A stretch of DNA of 64,000 nucleotides from Peptostreptococcus sp. MV1 (GCF_000758885.1 NZ_JRNB01000118.1:44798-108797); one strand, 5' to 3'; positions 1 through 10,305 are shown, counted from the stretch's first letter. Notes: generated by a model not told the origin, from the letters alone. Made by a program: numbers and translations.

Positions 1-573
<573 letters not shown>

Positions 574-719
574 TTACTTTTAATATCTCTTTAGTTTGCT
601 TGATTTTTATATTATATATTTATTAAATATCTCTCCTATAATCTTCTAGTATAATCCAACTAGAACCACTTGTAACAATATAAATAAGCTATATATTGAT
701 CACATATCAACTATTATCT

Positions 720-1334
720 CTAGCAAGAAACCTTGACCATGCTGGCCCTCAATACCTTCTTGTCTAGCTTGTAGCCCTTCTGTAGGACCATCAAAATCTT
801 ACCTGCCTCATATTCATTACTGGCCTCCTGCATTACTGCCATGTGAAGGTTAGGATCAAAATCCTGACCAAGTTCAGCATCTATTCTTTCTAGACCTGAC
901 TTCTTCAAGGCATCTAATAACTGTTTGTATACCATATCAACACCTACAAATAGGGGACTTTCCTTGTCATCGCAGGCATCCAGGGCCCTTTCCATATTGT
1001 CAATAACTGGTATCAGCTCGTTAAAGACCTTTTCATTTGCGTATAGACCGATAGTCGCCTTCTCCTCAGTAGTCCTTCTCCTAAAATTTGCATACTCAGC
1101 AGTTAATCTCAGCATTGCATCTTCCTGGTCTTTTAGCTTGTTTTCTAGCATCTTTATCTTAAAGGCTGGTTCACTTTCATCTATTTTTTCCTGGTCACTT
1201 CCTTCAGATTCAGAACTAGTAGCTTCATCAATAGTTGCTTCCTCTTCTTCTAGTATTTCTTCATTTTCAATTTTTGTATCCTCTTGGGCAAGCTCCTGGC
1301 CCACATCAATCGGATCCTTTACTTCCTTATCCAA
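720..1334 (-). CDS. grpE: Nucleotide exchange factor GrpE
   Basis: Exchange factor that releases ADP from DnaK. The N-terminal third is very acidic (runs of Glu and Asp), followed by a long coiled coil (about residues 60-110, with the AEYANFRRRT segment typical of GrpE) and a C-terminal beta domain ending in LDKKVLRASMVKVS. The frame is open up to a TTG at 1350-1352, but no ribosome site precedes that codon. I prefer the TTG at 1332-1334, which lies eight bases after GAGAGGGG; the choice is uncertain. It lies directly between hrcA and dnaK, about 30 bp after the hrcA stop. Confidence 0.95.
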   Translation of the reverse strand: MDKEVKDPIDVGQELAQEDTKIENEEILEEEEATIDEATSSESEGSDQEKIDESEPAFKIKMLENKLKDQEDAMLRLTAEYANFRRRTTEEKATIGLYANEKVFNELIPVIDNMERALDACDDKESPLFVGVDMVYKQLLDALKKSGLERIDAELGQDFDPNLHMAVMQEASNEYEAGKILMVLQKGYKLDKKVLRASMVKVSC

Positions 1335-1364
1335 ATCATACACCCCTCTCAATATCTATAATCA

Positions 1365-2369
1365 TCACTTACCATCTAGTAACATACTCATATAATTCAA
1401 GATTGAGTACACCTTTGAATAATCCATCCTAGTTGGTCCTATAAAACTTATCTTGCCCTGAAGGTCATCCTGAACATTGTAGGTAGCTGTAATAATGCTC
1501 AAATCTGTACTGACATCATCCCCATTACCGATAACTATATTTAGGTTGTCCTTTTGAATTCCCTTGGTCCTTATCATCTTGGCCAGACTATCTCGCTCTT
1601 CCAGCATATTCAGGAAGGACTTGGCCTTGACCATATCGCTGAACTCTGGATAACTAAATATGTTAGTAGCTCCATTCATGGAAATCTTGTAATCACTGTC
1701 TGCATTCAGTAGATACACTAGGTCATCCACAATTTCAGAGTACTCACCTATCTCGTACTTGATATAGGCTACCATCTCTTCATCTAGATCACTAAATTTC
1801 TTGCCTGATAGCTTGTTGGATAGACTAGTTGAAATCACATTTAACTTGGCCTGCGAAAGCTCCACAAGTGTGTCAAACTCCCTGCTTTTTATCTCACCAT
1901 TGTCAGCTACCAGTATCAGTAGTATTTTTTCTGGGGATAGGCTGACTAGCTGGATATACTTGATGGTCCTCAGTCCCCTATTCCTATCATATACTGCTAC
2001 CGTAGTGTAGTTGGTAATGCTGGATAGGATCTTGGATAACTCCTCTATTAGGTCATCAACCCTGTTAAAGTTATTCTCCACGCACTTTCTTAGCATTTCT
2101 TTTTCTTCCTCTTCCAACTCCCTATTTCCCATCAAGGAATCTACATACAGCATATATCCTTTCTTGGTTGGAATCCTACCTGCAGACGTGTGGGGTTGGA
2201 CTAGGTAGCCCAAATCTTCTAGGTCTGACATCTCATTTCTGATGGTAGCTGCCGAAATACCCAGCTTATATTTTTTAGATATAGTCCTCGAGCCGACAGC
2301 CTCAGCAGTTTCCACATAGTCCTTTACTATGGCCTTCAATATATTCAATTGTCTCTCTGTAAGATCCAT
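1365..2369 (-). CDS. hrcA: Heat-inducible transcription repressor HrcA
   Basis: Repressor of class I heat-shock genes that binds CIRCE operators. The N-terminus is a winged helix (MDLTERQLNILKAIVKDYVE, then the recognition segment SAATIRNEMSDLEDLGYL and the wing SAGRIPTKKGY), followed by the HrcA dimerisation domain to residue 334. The frame is open upstream, but the ATG at 2367-2369 follows a good GGGAAGGTGA site and gives the usual N-terminus. It is the first gene of the operon, with the CIRCE element about 20 bp upstream, so HrcA most likely represses its own operon. Its folding by GroEL is known for the family and not visible here. Confidence 0.96.
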   Translation of the reverse strand: MDLTERQLNILKAIVKDYVETAEAVGSRTISKKYKLGISAATIRNEMSDLEDLGYLVQPHTSAGRIPTKKGYMLYVDSLMGNRELEEEEKEMLRKCVENNFNRVDDLIEELSKILSSITNYTTVAVYDRNRGLRTIKYIQLVSLSPEKILLILVADNGEIKSREFDTLVELSQAKLNVISTSLSNKLSGKKFSDLDEEMVAYIKYEIGEYSEIVDDLVYLLNADSDYKISMNGATNIFSYPEFSDMVKAKSFLNMLEERDSLAKMIRTKGIQKDNLNIVIGNGDDVSTDLSIITATYNVQDDLQGKISFIGPTRMDYSKVYSILNYMSMLLDGK

Positions 2370-2389
2370 AGCATCACCTTCCCCTTTTA

Positions 2390-2416
2390 TTATCACTCAC
2401 TAACTTAGAGTGCTAA
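2390..2416 (-). promoter_or_regulatory. CIRCE operator for HrcA
   Basis: Inverted repeat TTATCACTC - 9 bases - GAGTGCTAA. The consensus is TTAGCACTC-N9-GAGTGCTAA, so the right arm is perfect and the left arm differs at one base. It lies between the -10 box and the hrcA start codon, the normal place for HrcA repression. Confidence 0.93.
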
Positions 2417-2430
2417 AACCTTATGTATAT

Positions 2431-2459
2431 ATTACACCACTTTTTATAAACCTTGTCAA
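2431..2459 (-). promoter_or_regulatory. Promoter of the hrcA-grpE-dnaK operon
   Basis: On the minus strand, a TTGACA -35 box (2454-2459) is followed after 17 bases by TGTAAT (2431-2436). Transcription would begin about eight bases upstream of CIRCE, so that HrcA blocks the start. This is a vegetative sigma-A type promoter, consistent with CIRCE control. Confidence 0.75.
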
Positions 2460-2503
2460 GGACTTGTATAAAATATTTGTAAATTTCTTTTTTAACACAC
2501 AAA

Positions 2504-2548
2504 AGGACTGACCGCTAATCCCACTTTTATGATTTTAGAGTCAGTCCT
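2504..2548. terminator. Stem-loop between thrS and hrcA, possible terminator
   Basis: A nine-base inverted repeat (AGGACTGAC / GTCAGTCCT) encloses a 27-base loop. It lies after the thrS stop and before the hrcA promoter. On the minus strand the arm is followed only by TTTTG, a weak U-run; the plus-strand side has the better U-rich tract. I read it as the thrS terminator, possibly working in both directions. Confidence 0.5.
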
Positions 2549-2644
2549 ATTTTTATTTTTTCTTAACTTATATACTTAGCTTTCGCCAACATCCGTATAA
2601 GTACAGGCTTAATTAGATATCAAATGAATCTACAATCAAGTCTC

Positions 2645-4570
2645 CTATAATACGTCAACTTCTACGTGCTCTCTATCAGCTATCTGCTTATTCAACTTTG
2701 CTAGGAAGTCTTCAACAGACATCTGACCTAATTCACCTTCATCTCTAGACCTAACTGATAGTAGACCACTTTCCATTTCCTTCTCACCAACCACTAGCAT
2801 ATATGGTATCTTTTCTAACTGGGCTTCTCTAATCTTGAATCCAACCTTTTCTGCCCTGTCATCTAGTTCTACCCTGATACCTGCATCAAACAACTTGCCA
2901 ACTAATTCCTTAGCAAAGTCGTTGTACTTGTCAGATACAGACAGTACCTTAACCTGGCAAGGTGCTAGCCATACTGGGAACTTACCTGCATAGTTTTCTA
3001 TTAGTATTCCTATGAATCTTTCTATAGAGCCCAGGGCAACCCTGTGTAGCATTACTGGTCTATGCTTTTCGCCATCCTTGCCAATGTATGTAGCATCAAA
3101 TCTCTGAGGTAGCTGCATATCTAGCTGGCAAGTACCACACTGCCAAGTTCTTCCTAGACAGTCCTTTAGGTGGAAGTCTATCTTTGGTCCGTAGAAGGCA
3201 CCATCACCTTCATTTACTATATAATCTATACCCATTTCTTCCAAGGCACCTCTTAGGCCATCTTCTGCGATTGCCCATTCTTCATCAGTACCCATTGAGT
3301 CCTCTGGTCTAGTAGATAGCTCAACATGGTAAGTAAATCCGAACTGCTTGTATACCTTGTCTATTAGGTTAATTACTTCCTTCACTTCTGACCTTATCTG
3401 TTCTGGTAGACAGTATATATGGGCATCGTCCTGTGTAAAGGCCCTAACTCTCATTAGTCCGTGTAGTGCACCTGATAGCTCATGCCTATGTACCCTACCT
3501 CTTTCACCAACTCTCATTGGGAAATCCCTATATGAGTGTAGCTGTGACTTGTAGAACAACATAGCGCCAGGACAGTTCATTGGCTTGATAGCGTAATCTT
3601 CTTCATCTATCTGTACAGTGTACATATTTTCCTTGTAGTGGAACCAGTGTCCTGAAGTCTCCCATAGCTTCCTGTTTAGGATTATTGGAGTCTCTATTTC
3701 AACGTAGTGGGCTTGTCTGTGAACTTCTTCCCAATACTTCATTAGGGCAGCCTTTAGGGCAGTACCTCTAGGTAGGAATAATGGGAATCCTGGTCCTTCA
3801 TCTGGTATCATAAATAGGCCAAGTTCCTTACCTAGCTTTCTATGGTCTCTCTTCTTAGCTTCTTCTATCATCAATAGGTGGGCATCTAGGTCCTTCTTCT
3901 TTTCAAATGAAGTACCATAAACTCTCTGAAGCATCTTGTTCTTTTCATCACCTCTCCAGTAGGCACCTGCTATTGACTGTAATTTAAAAGCTTTTATCTT
4001 CTTAGTTGACTGTAGGTGTGGTCCTCTACATAGGTCTACAAAGTCTCCCTGTCTATACATAGATATTATTTCACCATCCGGTAGGTCATTTATCATTTCA
4101 ACCTTGTAGTCCTCACCTATTTCAGACATCATCCTAATAGCCTCTTCCTTAGACACTTCAAAACCTTCTATGGCTAAGTCTTCCTTGACTATCTTCTTCA
4201 TTTCTGACTCTATCTTTTCTAAGTCCTCTGGAACTAGTCTATAGTCTAAATCTATATCATAGTAGAAGCCATTTTCTATTGCTGGTCCTATAGCCAACTT
4301 AGCTTGAGGCCACAATCTCTTGACTGCCTGGGCAAATATATGGGCTGAAGTATGTCTGAATACTTCCTTACCCTCTGCATCTTCAAACTTATAGAAGTCA
4401 ACCTTACAATCCTTGTCCAACTTCTTGTTTAGGCTTTCTAGCTTGCCATCTACAGCACCAACTAGGACGCTTCTAGCAAATCCATCGCTAATTCCCTTAG
4501 CTACATCTAAAAGTGATGCTCCATTTTCAACTTCTACAAAGTTGCCATCTCTTAATTCAATCTTTAACAT
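2645..4570 (-). CDS. thrS: Threonine-tRNA ligase
   Basis: Charges tRNA-Thr in the cytosol. The 641-residue protein has the standard order: TGS domain (about 1-62), editing domain with HxxxH at H73/H77 and the later DLCRGPH segment, class II catalytic core with the zinc cysteine in MNCPGAM and histidines in RHELSG and LHRVALGSIERF, then the anticodon-binding domain from about residue 540. The start ATG follows GGAGGTATAGAT. The gene has its own promoter and a T-box leader upstream, so it is expressed when uncharged tRNA-Thr accumulates. Length and motifs are normal. Confidence 0.98.
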   Translation of the reverse strand: MLKIELRDGNFVEVENGASLLDVAKGISDGFARSVLVGAVDGKLESLNKKLDKDCKVDFYKFEDAEGKEVFRHTSAHIFAQAVKRLWPQAKLAIGPAIENGFYYDIDLDYRLVPEDLEKIESEMKKIVKEDLAIEGFEVSKEEAIRMMSEIGEDYKVEMINDLPDGEIISMYRQGDFVDLCRGPHLQSTKKIKAFKLQSIAGAYWRGDEKNKMLQRVYGTSFEKKKDLDAHLLMIEEAKKRDHRKLGKELGLFMIPDEGPGFPLFLPRGTALKAALMKYWEEVHRQAHYVEIETPIILNRKLWETSGHWFHYKENMYTVQIDEEDYAIKPMNCPGAMLFYKSQLHSYRDFPMRVGERGRVHRHELSGALHGLMRVRAFTQDDAHIYCLPEQIRSEVKEVINLIDKVYKQFGFTYHVELSTRPEDSMGTDEEWAIAEDGLRGALEEMGIDYIVNEGDGAFYGPKIDFHLKDCLGRTWQCGTCQLDMQLPQRFDATYIGKDGEKHRPVMLHRVALGSIERFIGILIENYAGKFPVWLAPCQVKVLSVSDKYNDFAKELVGKLFDAGIRVELDDRAEKVGFKIREAQLEKIPYMLVVGEKEMESGLLSVRSRDEGELGQMSVEDFLAKLNKQIADREHVEVDVL

Positions 4571-4942
4571 ATCTATACCTCCATAATTTAATTCTTTAGT
4601 CTTTACTATACTTAGTAAAAGTCCAGGTTTTTTTATACAAGGATCCTTCTTTGAGTCTTACAAGTTTCTCGAGTATTTATAAGGCTCAAATTTGTATAAA
4701 AAAAGTCCCAATTCACAAAGAATTGGGACGAATAATCGCGGTTCCACCCAAGTTTCCAGGTATTGCCTGGACACTCAAAAGACTATAAGGTAGTCAACCG
4801 AACACTTTCACCTAGGCTACTAAGTTCTGCTCAAAGGTAGTTTTCAGATAGGTCTGTCTAGTTGGACTTGCAGCCGGTGATCCAACCTCTCTGTAGATGA
4901 TTTTCATCTTACTCTTCCTTTTTCATAGCATATATTTATGAT
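4571..4942 (-). promoter_or_regulatory. Threonine T-box riboswitch of thrS
   Basis: The leader carries the T-box antiterminator sequence TGGAACCGCG (4737-4746), preceded by AACTTGGG, and a downstream terminator. In the specifier region the order GAAA-ACT-ACCTTTGAG (ACT at 4839-4841) aligns with the second T-box of this window (GAAC-ATG-GCCTTGGAG), giving the Thr codon ACT as specifier; the neighbouring ACC is also Thr. The T-box reads TGGA, which would pair with a tRNA whose discriminator base is U. Uncharged tRNA-Thr should favour readthrough into thrS. Confidence 0.93.
4697..4729 (-). terminator. Regulated terminator of the thrS T-box
   Basis: Nine-base stem GTCCCAATT / AATTGGGAC with a seven-base loop, followed on the minus strand by a run of seven Ts. 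It lies directly after the antiterminator, the standard T-box arrangement. Confidence 0.9.
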
Positions 4943-4948
4943 GTTTTC

Positions 4949-4977
4949 ATTCTATCATATTAGTAGTTAAATTGCAA
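4949..4977 (-). promoter_or_regulatory. Promoter of the thrS T-box leader
   Basis: TTGCAA (4972-4977), 17-base spacer, TAGAAT (4949-4954). Transcription would start near 4942, just before the first bases of T-box stem I. An imperfect dyad (ATATTAGCA / TGCTAATAT, 4995-5022) lies just upstream, between this promoter and the phoR stop. It has no U-run and could be a weak terminator or a binding site. Confidence 0.65.
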
Positions 4978-5080
4978 GCAAAATTCAGATTTTTATATTA
5001 GCAATTGACCAAATGCTAATATGTATTATTATAAATTAAAGATATAATATACCAACTTTTGTGCACATTTTTCAAAAATA

Positions 5081-6418
5081 TCAGTTGTTTCTACCAAATG
5101 CAATCTCAAATTTAGTTCCCTTACCAAGTTCACTTTCAACAGATACATTGGCCCCATGCAATATAGCAGCATGTTTAACTATTGACAGACCCAATCCCGT
5201 ACCACCTATAAGCTTAGAATGACTCTTGTCTATCCTATAAAATCTCTCAAAAATCCTGTTCAATTCTCCTTTTTCCATACCAATACCTGTATCAGTAAAA
5301 AATATCTTTGGTCCATCTAGAGTATCTCCAACCCAAACCTTGACACTACCACCATCCTTGTTGTACTTGATTGCATTCTCACAAATATTGTAGACCATCT
5401 CATCTAATATAGGCCTAATACCATAATAGTCAACCCTTTCGCCCTCTATGCTTAACTTAATATTTCTTTTATTAGCTTGGCTAGATAGGCGACTTATAAT
5501 TTGATTACATAAATCATATAAATCTACATCTTCTCTATCTATATTTGCATAACCCTCGTCTAGTATAGATATATTGATTATATCATTTACCAATTTTATT
5601 AATCTAGATGCCTCATCGTATATACGCTTTGAAAAATCAACCATATCCTGAGGCCTTACCATGCCATTTTTCATAATTTCTGCATATCCTGATATAGATG
5701 TTAGCGGAGTTTTCAACTCATGTGAAACATTAGCAGAGAACTCTTTTCTCATATTTGCTATAGCATCCTTTTCCCTATTTTGTTCATCTATAGAATTAAG
5801 AAGGGGTTGCAACTCTTGATAAGTTGCGTTCTCTAAAGGCTTTTCTAAATCTATATCATTTATAGGTCCTACAATCTTCCTGGTCTGCCAAATAGCAATA
5901 AAACCTGACAAAGCTACCATAAAGACAAATATACCACCCATTATAGGTAAAATATCAAGAGCTATACTGGTCATATTGTCTATGGTTTTTGATACCCTTA
6001 TTACCGTGCCATCATCCAACAAAAGTGCATAATAATACATGTCCTTGCCAAGAGTCGGAGAGGTCCTCTTATCCTCCCCCTTACCTGTCTTTAAGGCCAT
6101 TTTCACTTCCTTTCTGGATAAGTGGTTGTCCAAGTCCTTTATCCCCTGAGAATCATATAGAACCCTGCCACTAGTGTCTATCCTGGTGATCCTAGTATCC
6201 CTGTCTACATTATCTATTTTCTTTAAATAATCTACGCCTGCTATATCAACAGCATTTTTTATATACTTGGCTTCTTGATTTACCTCATATTGCATTATAC
6301 TGAAATTCTGTTTATATATAATAGCTACTGTAACAATATATGAAACAAACAAAACTACAAAAAGAGATAACATTATCCCTCTTTGTAGTCTATCTTTCAT
6401 CCTCAAAACCCTATTCAT
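5081..6418 (-). CDS. phoR: Phosphate sensor histidine kinase PhoR
   Basis: Membrane kinase that phosphorylates PhoB. It has an N-terminal membrane helix (about residues 10-32), an extracytoplasmic segment of about 120 residues, a second helix near residue 160, then a cytoplasmic kinase core: H-box NVSHELKTPLTSISGYAEI, N-box NAIKYNKDGG, and the ATP-lid motifs DTGIGM and GGTGLGLSIVKH. The frame also opens at a GTG (6425-6427), but the ATG at 6416-6418 is six bases after AGGTGA and is preferred. It overlaps the 3' end of phoB by eight bases. Linkage to pst-phoU supports PhoR rather than another kinase. Confidence 0.92.
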   Translation of the reverse strand: MNRVLRMKDRLQRGIMLSLFVVLFVSYIVTVAIIYKQNFSIMQYEVNQEAKYIKNAVDIAGVDYLKKIDNVDRDTRITRIDTSGRVLYDSQGIKDLDNHLSRKEVKMALKTGKGEDKRTSPTLGKDMYYYALLLDDGTVIRVSKTIDNMTSIALDILPIMGGIFVFMVALSGFIAIWQTRKIVGPINDIDLEKPLENATYQELQPLLNSIDEQNREKDAIANMRKEFSANVSHELKTPLTSISGYAEIMKNGMVRPQDMVDFSKRIYDEASRLIKLVNDIINISILDEGYANIDREDVDLYDLCNQIISRLSSQANKRNIKLSIEGERVDYYGIRPILDEMVYNICENAIKYNKDGGSVKVWVGDTLDGPKIFFTDTGIGMEKGELNRIFERFYRIDKSHSKLIGGTGLGLSIVKHAAILHGANVSVESELGKGTKFEIAFGRNN

Positions 6419-7088
6419 ACTTATCACCTATCCTATAACCAACTCCCCTTACTGTTTCTATAAATTTACTCATATTGCCTAGTTTACCCCTTAGAGTCCT
6501 GATATGAACATCTACAGTCCTAGTTTCTCCATCAAAATCATAGCCCCATATTTTTTCTAAGAGCACATCTCTGCTAAAGGCTATATTTTTATTTTTCATC
6601 ATTAACTCTAATAGGGCAAACTCTTTTAAGGTCAAGTATACATACTGACCATCTATCCTTACCTCGTGTTTTTTGGAATCCAAGGTCAAAGTGCCTATAG
6701 ACAGGCAGTCCTTTTTTTGACTCGATTTATACCTTCTTAAGACTGCCTTGACCCTAGATACCAACTCCATCATTCCAAATGGCTTGGTAATATAGTCATC
6801 AGCACCTGAATCCAATCCAATAACCTTGTCGTATTCACTACCCTTGGCTGTTATCATTACAACTGGTATATCACATGTTTTTCTTCCACTTTTTATGTCA
6901 CCTAATATTGTCAAACCATCTTGTCCCGGTAGCATGATATCACATAAGATTAGATCTGGAATTTCATCTTCAATCCCCTTTTTAAGCTCCCCACTATCTT
7001 CAAAACCCTTAGCATCCATGCCTGCTGTAATTAAGGTATAAATCACCAAATCTCTTATATTCTTATCATCTTCAACATAATAAATCAT
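6411..7088 (-). CDS. phoB: Phosphate response regulator PhoB/PhoP
   Basis: OmpR-family regulator. Receiver domain (residues 1-117) with acidic pocket E6/D7/D8, phospho-acceptor D50 in LILCDIMLPGQDG, T80 and K102; C-terminal winged helix (about 128-222) with the family ending RTVDVHIRTLRGKLG...VRGVGYRIG. The start ATG follows GAAGGAGCGG. It lies 26 bp after phoU and overlaps phoR. It should bind the direct repeats before pstS and activate the operon that contains it, an autoregulatory loop inferred from the layout. Confidence 0.95.
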   Translation of the reverse strand: MIYYVEDDKNIRDLVIYTLITAGMDAKGFEDSGELKKGIEDEIPDLILCDIMLPGQDGLTILGDIKSGRKTCDIPVVMITAKGSEYDKVIGLDSGADDYITKPFGMMELVSRVKAVLRRYKSSQKKDCLSIGTLTLDSKKHEVRIDGQYVYLTLKEFALLELMMKNKNIAFSRDVLLEKIWGYDFDGETRTVDVHIRTLRGKLGNMSKFIETVRGVGYRIGDKYE

Positions 7089-7114
7089 ACTACCGCTCCT
7101 TCATATTTAATTCA

Positions 7115-7777
7115 TCATTTGACCTTTCCACTTCTATGAAGTCCTGTAATAGAAAATTCTACCCATTCTGCTATATTAGTAGCATGGTCTCCTATTCTCT
7201 CTAGGTATTTGGTCACCATTATTAGGTCAAATATCGACTCTCCCCTACCTATATTCTGAGTTTGTATGAACTCTATCAGTCTAGTTCTTACCATCTCAAA
7301 ATACTTATCAATCTTATCATCTTCTGCCATCACATACCTGGTCATCTCCAAATCATTTTCTACATAGGCCTGTATACTGTGTTTGACCATGTTTTTAGTT
7401 GCCTTGGCCATAGTGTCTAATTCTTGAATATCCACAGACAAGTCATTGTTAAATGATAAAACTATATCAGCAATATCTGAAGTTTGGTCACCTATACGCT
7501 CCATATCTGTTATCATCTTAAGGGCGGAAGATATTTTCCTCAGGTCCCTAGCTACTGGTTGCTGCTGTAGCAGTAACCTAAGACACAATCTTTCTATATC
7601 TTTTTCCATCTGATCTATCTCTTCATCAGCATCTATTACCGACCTAGCCCTATCTCTATCACCATTAATCAAAGCCTGCACAACTTCAGATATAGCAATC
7701 TCACAAAGTTGACCCATATGAGTTAATTCTTCGTCTAAAAGTTTTAATTTCCTATCGAAAGAGTTTTCCCTTGTCAT
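7115..7777 (-). CDS. phoU: Phosphate signalling protein PhoU
   Basis: Links the Pst transporter to PhoR and keeps the Pho response off when phosphate is plentiful. The protein is two repeated helical-bundle domains, each with an ExxxxD-type metal-binding segment (for example DRARSVIDADEEIDQMEKDIE in the first half and DDKIDKYFEMV in the second). The frame extends upstream to 7861, but the ATG at 7775-7777 lies just after a GGGAGG site formed by the last codons of pstB, with one base between the pstB stop and this start. That suggests translational coupling. Confidence 0.95.
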   Translation of the reverse strand: MTRENSFDRKLKLLDEELTHMGQLCEIAISEVVQALINGDRDRARSVIDADEEIDQMEKDIERLCLRLLLQQQPVARDLRKISSALKMITDMERIGDQTSDIADIVLSFNNDLSVDIQELDTMAKATKNMVKHSIQAYVENDLEMTRYVMAEDDKIDKYFEMVRTRLIEFIQTQNIGRGESIFDLIMVTKYLERIGDHATNIAEWVEFSITGLHRSGKVK

Positions 7778-7778
7778 C

Positions 7779-8528
7779 TTAGCCAAACCTCCCTGTAATA
7801 TAATCTTCTGTACGTTTATCTGCTGGTATAGAAAACAGTTTTTCTGTATTATTGTACTCAACCACTTGACCCATCAAAAAAAACGCTGTATTATCTGATA
7901 CACGAACGGCTTGTTGCATATTGTGTGTGACCATAACTATAGTATAATCTTTTTTGAGTTCCATAACAAGTTCTTCTATTCTAGAAGTTGATATTGGGTC
8001 AAGGGCAGAAGTAGGTTCGTCCATCAGAATTATTTCAGGCTCTACTGCTAAAGCTCTGGCTATGCACAATCTCTGTTGTTGACCACCAGACATACCTAGG
8101 GCACTTTTTTTCAACCTATCCTTGCACTCATCCCATATAGCTGCATTTTTTAGTGATCTTTCAACAATTTCATCTAATTGTGATTTAGACCTTATACCAT
8201 GAGTTCTTGGACCAAAGGCTATATTATCATAAATGCTCATAGGAAATGGATTGGGCTTTTGAAATACCATGCCAATCCTTTTTCTCAACAAGTTAACATC
8301 CATACCCTTATATATATCCATACCATTCAATAAGATTTCCCCATCTATCTTGCAGCCTTCAACCAAATCATTCATCCTATTTAGGGACTTTAATAGGGTT
8401 GACTTGCCACAACCACTAGGTCCGATAAAGGCTGTTATTTTATTTTTCTCTATCTCTATATTTATATTTTTCAATGCCTTAAAATCATCGTAATATAAGT
8501 TTAAATTTTTTATACTTAATATTCCCAT
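7779..8528 (-). CDS. pstB: Phosphate ABC transporter ATPase PstB
   Basis: ATPase that drives phosphate import through PstC and PstA at the membrane. Walker [10 protein letters not shown] at about residues 36-44, Q-loop [14 protein letters not shown] (the PNPFP segment is typical of PstB), signature MSGGQQQR, Walker [13 protein letters not shown] and the switch histidine in MVTHNMQQA. Length 249 is normal. A good ribosome site (AAAGGAAAGG) precedes the ATG. It lies 30 bp after pstA and is followed by phoU with a one-base gap. Confidence 0.97.
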   Translation of the reverse strand: MGILSIKNLNLYYDDFKALKNINIEIEKNKITAFIGPSGCGKSTLLKSLNRMNDLVEGCKIDGEILLNGMDIYKGMDVNLLRKRIGMVFQKPNPFPMSIYDNIAFGPRTHGIRSKSQLDEIVERSLKNAAIWDECKDRLKKSALGMSGGQQQRLCIARALAVEPEIILMDEPTSALDPISTSRIEELVMELKKDYTIVMVTHNMQQAVRVSDNTAFFLMGQVVEYNNTEKLFSIPADKRTEDYITGRFG

Positions 8529-8558
8529 TAACCTTTCCTTTCAAATCTATATAAGTTA

Positions 8559-9419
8559 TCAATTTTTTGTAAATTTTCTAGCTACTAGGCTAGATAAAGT
8601 ATTAATACCAACCGTTAGTATTAATATTATAACGGCTGTAGCATAAGCCTGGTTCATATACAATCCTTCACTCGCAAGTGTATACATATGAACTGCCAGT
8701 GTCCTACCCGACCTCATTATACCGTCTGGCACATTAGCTGCTGTACCTGCCGTATACATAAGGGCTGCCGTCTCACCTACTATCCTACCAACTGCCAAGA
8801 TTACACCTGCCAGAATACCTGGAATTGCAGAAGGTAGTACTATTCTGAATACAGTTCTCAACTTACCAGCACCAAGACCAAAACTTGCCTCCCTATATGA
8901 GTCTGATACGGACTTTAGGGCTTCTTCTGTAGTCCTTATAATAATAGGTAGAATCATGATAGCAAGGGTAAAAGCACCTGCTAACAAGGAAAATCCCCAT
9001 CCCAAAGTATCTACAAAGAACAAGAGTCCGAACAAACCATAAACTATTGATGGTATACCTGCCAGTGTTTCTGTAGTAAGTCGCACGATGTCCAAAAACT
9101 TGTTTCCCCTACTCGCATATTCCACTAAAAATATTGCTGCAAAGATACCCAAGGGAACAGCTATCAAAAGCGACAAGATGGTCATAATTATAGTATTTAT
9201 AAGGGCTGGTATAAGTGATGCATTCTCTGATGTATGTTTAAAGGCAAAGATTGATGGCTCTATGTATGGAATGCCATTTATTAATATATAGGCTACTATA
9301 CTCATCAAAACTACAAATGTTAAGGCTGCTGCTAATACCACCATAATCGCAACCACTAATGATTTAGGGTGATTTATATATTGCCTCAATCTTTCACCTG
9401 AATTTTTTCTATTAACCAT
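8559..9419 (-). CDS. pstA: Phosphate ABC transporter permease PstA
   Basis: Membrane half of the phosphate channel that pairs with PstC. 286 residues with six predicted membrane helices and the inner-membrane coupling loop SDSYREASFGLGAGKLRTVFRIVLPSAIPGI, the EAA-type loop of this family. The ATG follows GAGGAGG and overlaps the end of pstC by eight bases, so the two are probably translated together. Confidence 0.96.
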   Translation of the reverse strand: MVNRKNSGERLRQYINHPKSLVVAIMVVLAAALTFVVLMSIVAYILINGIPYIEPSIFAFKHTSENASLIPALINTIIMTILSLLIAVPLGIFAAIFLVEYASRGNKFLDIVRLTTETLAGIPSIVYGLFGLLFFVDTLGWGFSLLAGAFTLAIMILPIIIRTTEEALKSVSDSYREASFGLGAGKLRTVFRIVLPSAIPGILAGVILAVGRIVGETAALMYTAGTAANVPDGIMRSGRTLAVHMYTLASEGLYMNQAYATAVIILILTVGINTLSSLVARKFTKN

Positions 9420-10305
9420 TAACTGACCTCCTCTTTAATAGGCTGACACTGACATTGATGATTAAGATAAATATAAATAGTACTAGACCTGTTCCTATCA
9501 ATGCACCCCTGTGTAGGTCAGTCGCATAACCCATCTCTATTACAATATTGCCTGTCAATGTCCTGACGCCCTTAAATAGGCCTTCTGGCATCCTTGCTTG
9601 GTTTCCGGCAACCATTATAACTGCCATTGTCTCACCAATTGCCCTGCCAATACCCAATACGATTCCTGCTACAATACCAGACTTGGCAGCCGGTAATACT
9701 ACCTTAAAAATTGCCCTTTCATGTGTAGAGCCCAAGGCCAAGGCCCCTTCATAGTGGGACTTGTTGACTGACCTAATTGAAGACTCTGTAACACCAATTA
9801 TAGTCGGTAAAATCATCATTCCAAGCAATATAGAGGCCACAAATATGGAACTACCATTACCTGCAGATGATATCAGGCCTATAGTCTTCAAAAATCTTGC
9901 TATCTCCCTAGTCCAAGGTACCAATACTACCAGGCCAAAGAAGCCATAGACTACTGATGGTATACCTGCTAAAAGATCTATAGCAGCCTTTAAAGGTCTG
10001 TATATTATTTTAGGACAGTACATAGCCATAAATACTGATGTCAATATAGCTACTGGAACGCCAAGCAATATTGCCCCTCCTGTTACATATACGCTTGCAA
10101 CTATCATAGGGAAAATACCGAATATACCTTGATTAGGACTCCAAATACGGCCACTGATAAATTTAACAAATCCTATTTTACTGATAGCAGATATTCCATT
10201 TGCAAAGAGAAAGACACATATAAGGGCCACAGCTATGACAGAAGTCATAGCCGCTATATAAAATATTACTTTCATAAATTTTTCTTGCCAGTATCTTGCT
10301 TTCAT
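9412..10305 (-). CDS. pstC: Phosphate ABC transporter permease PstC
   Basis: Second permease subunit of the phosphate importer. 297 residues, about six membrane helices, with the coupling loop NKSHYEGALALGSTHERAIFKVVLPAAKSGI and the GIGRAIGETMAV segment typical of PstC. The start codon lies right after the pstS stop (TAA-ATG), with GAAGAGG as ribosome site. Gene order pstS-C-A-B-phoU is standard. Confidence 0.96.
   Translation of the reverse strand: MKARYWQEKFMKVIFYIAAMTSVIAVALICVFLFANGISAISKIGFVKFISGRIWSPNQGIFGIFPMIVASVYVTGGAILLGVPVAILTSVFMAMYCPKIIYRPLKAAIDLLAGIPSVVYGFFGLVVLVPWTREIARFLKTIGLISSAGNGSSIFVASILLGMMILPTIIGVTESSIRSVNKSHYEGALALGSTHERAIFKVVLPAAKSGIVAGIVLGIGRAIGETMAVIMVAGNQARMPEGLFKGVRTLTGNIVIEMGYATDLHRGALIGTGLVLFIFILIINVSVSLLKRRSVNG

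Noticed and set aside
635..660. TTCTAG / CTAGAA dyad between grpE and dnaK
   Set aside because: Arms of six bases only, no CIRCE match and no promoter boxes at the right distance; not enough to call a site.
925..1432. Long plus-strand frames opposite grpE and hrcA
   Set aside because: They are shadows of the acidic GrpE N-terminus (Glu codons read as Ser/Phe on the other strand) with no ribosome sites.
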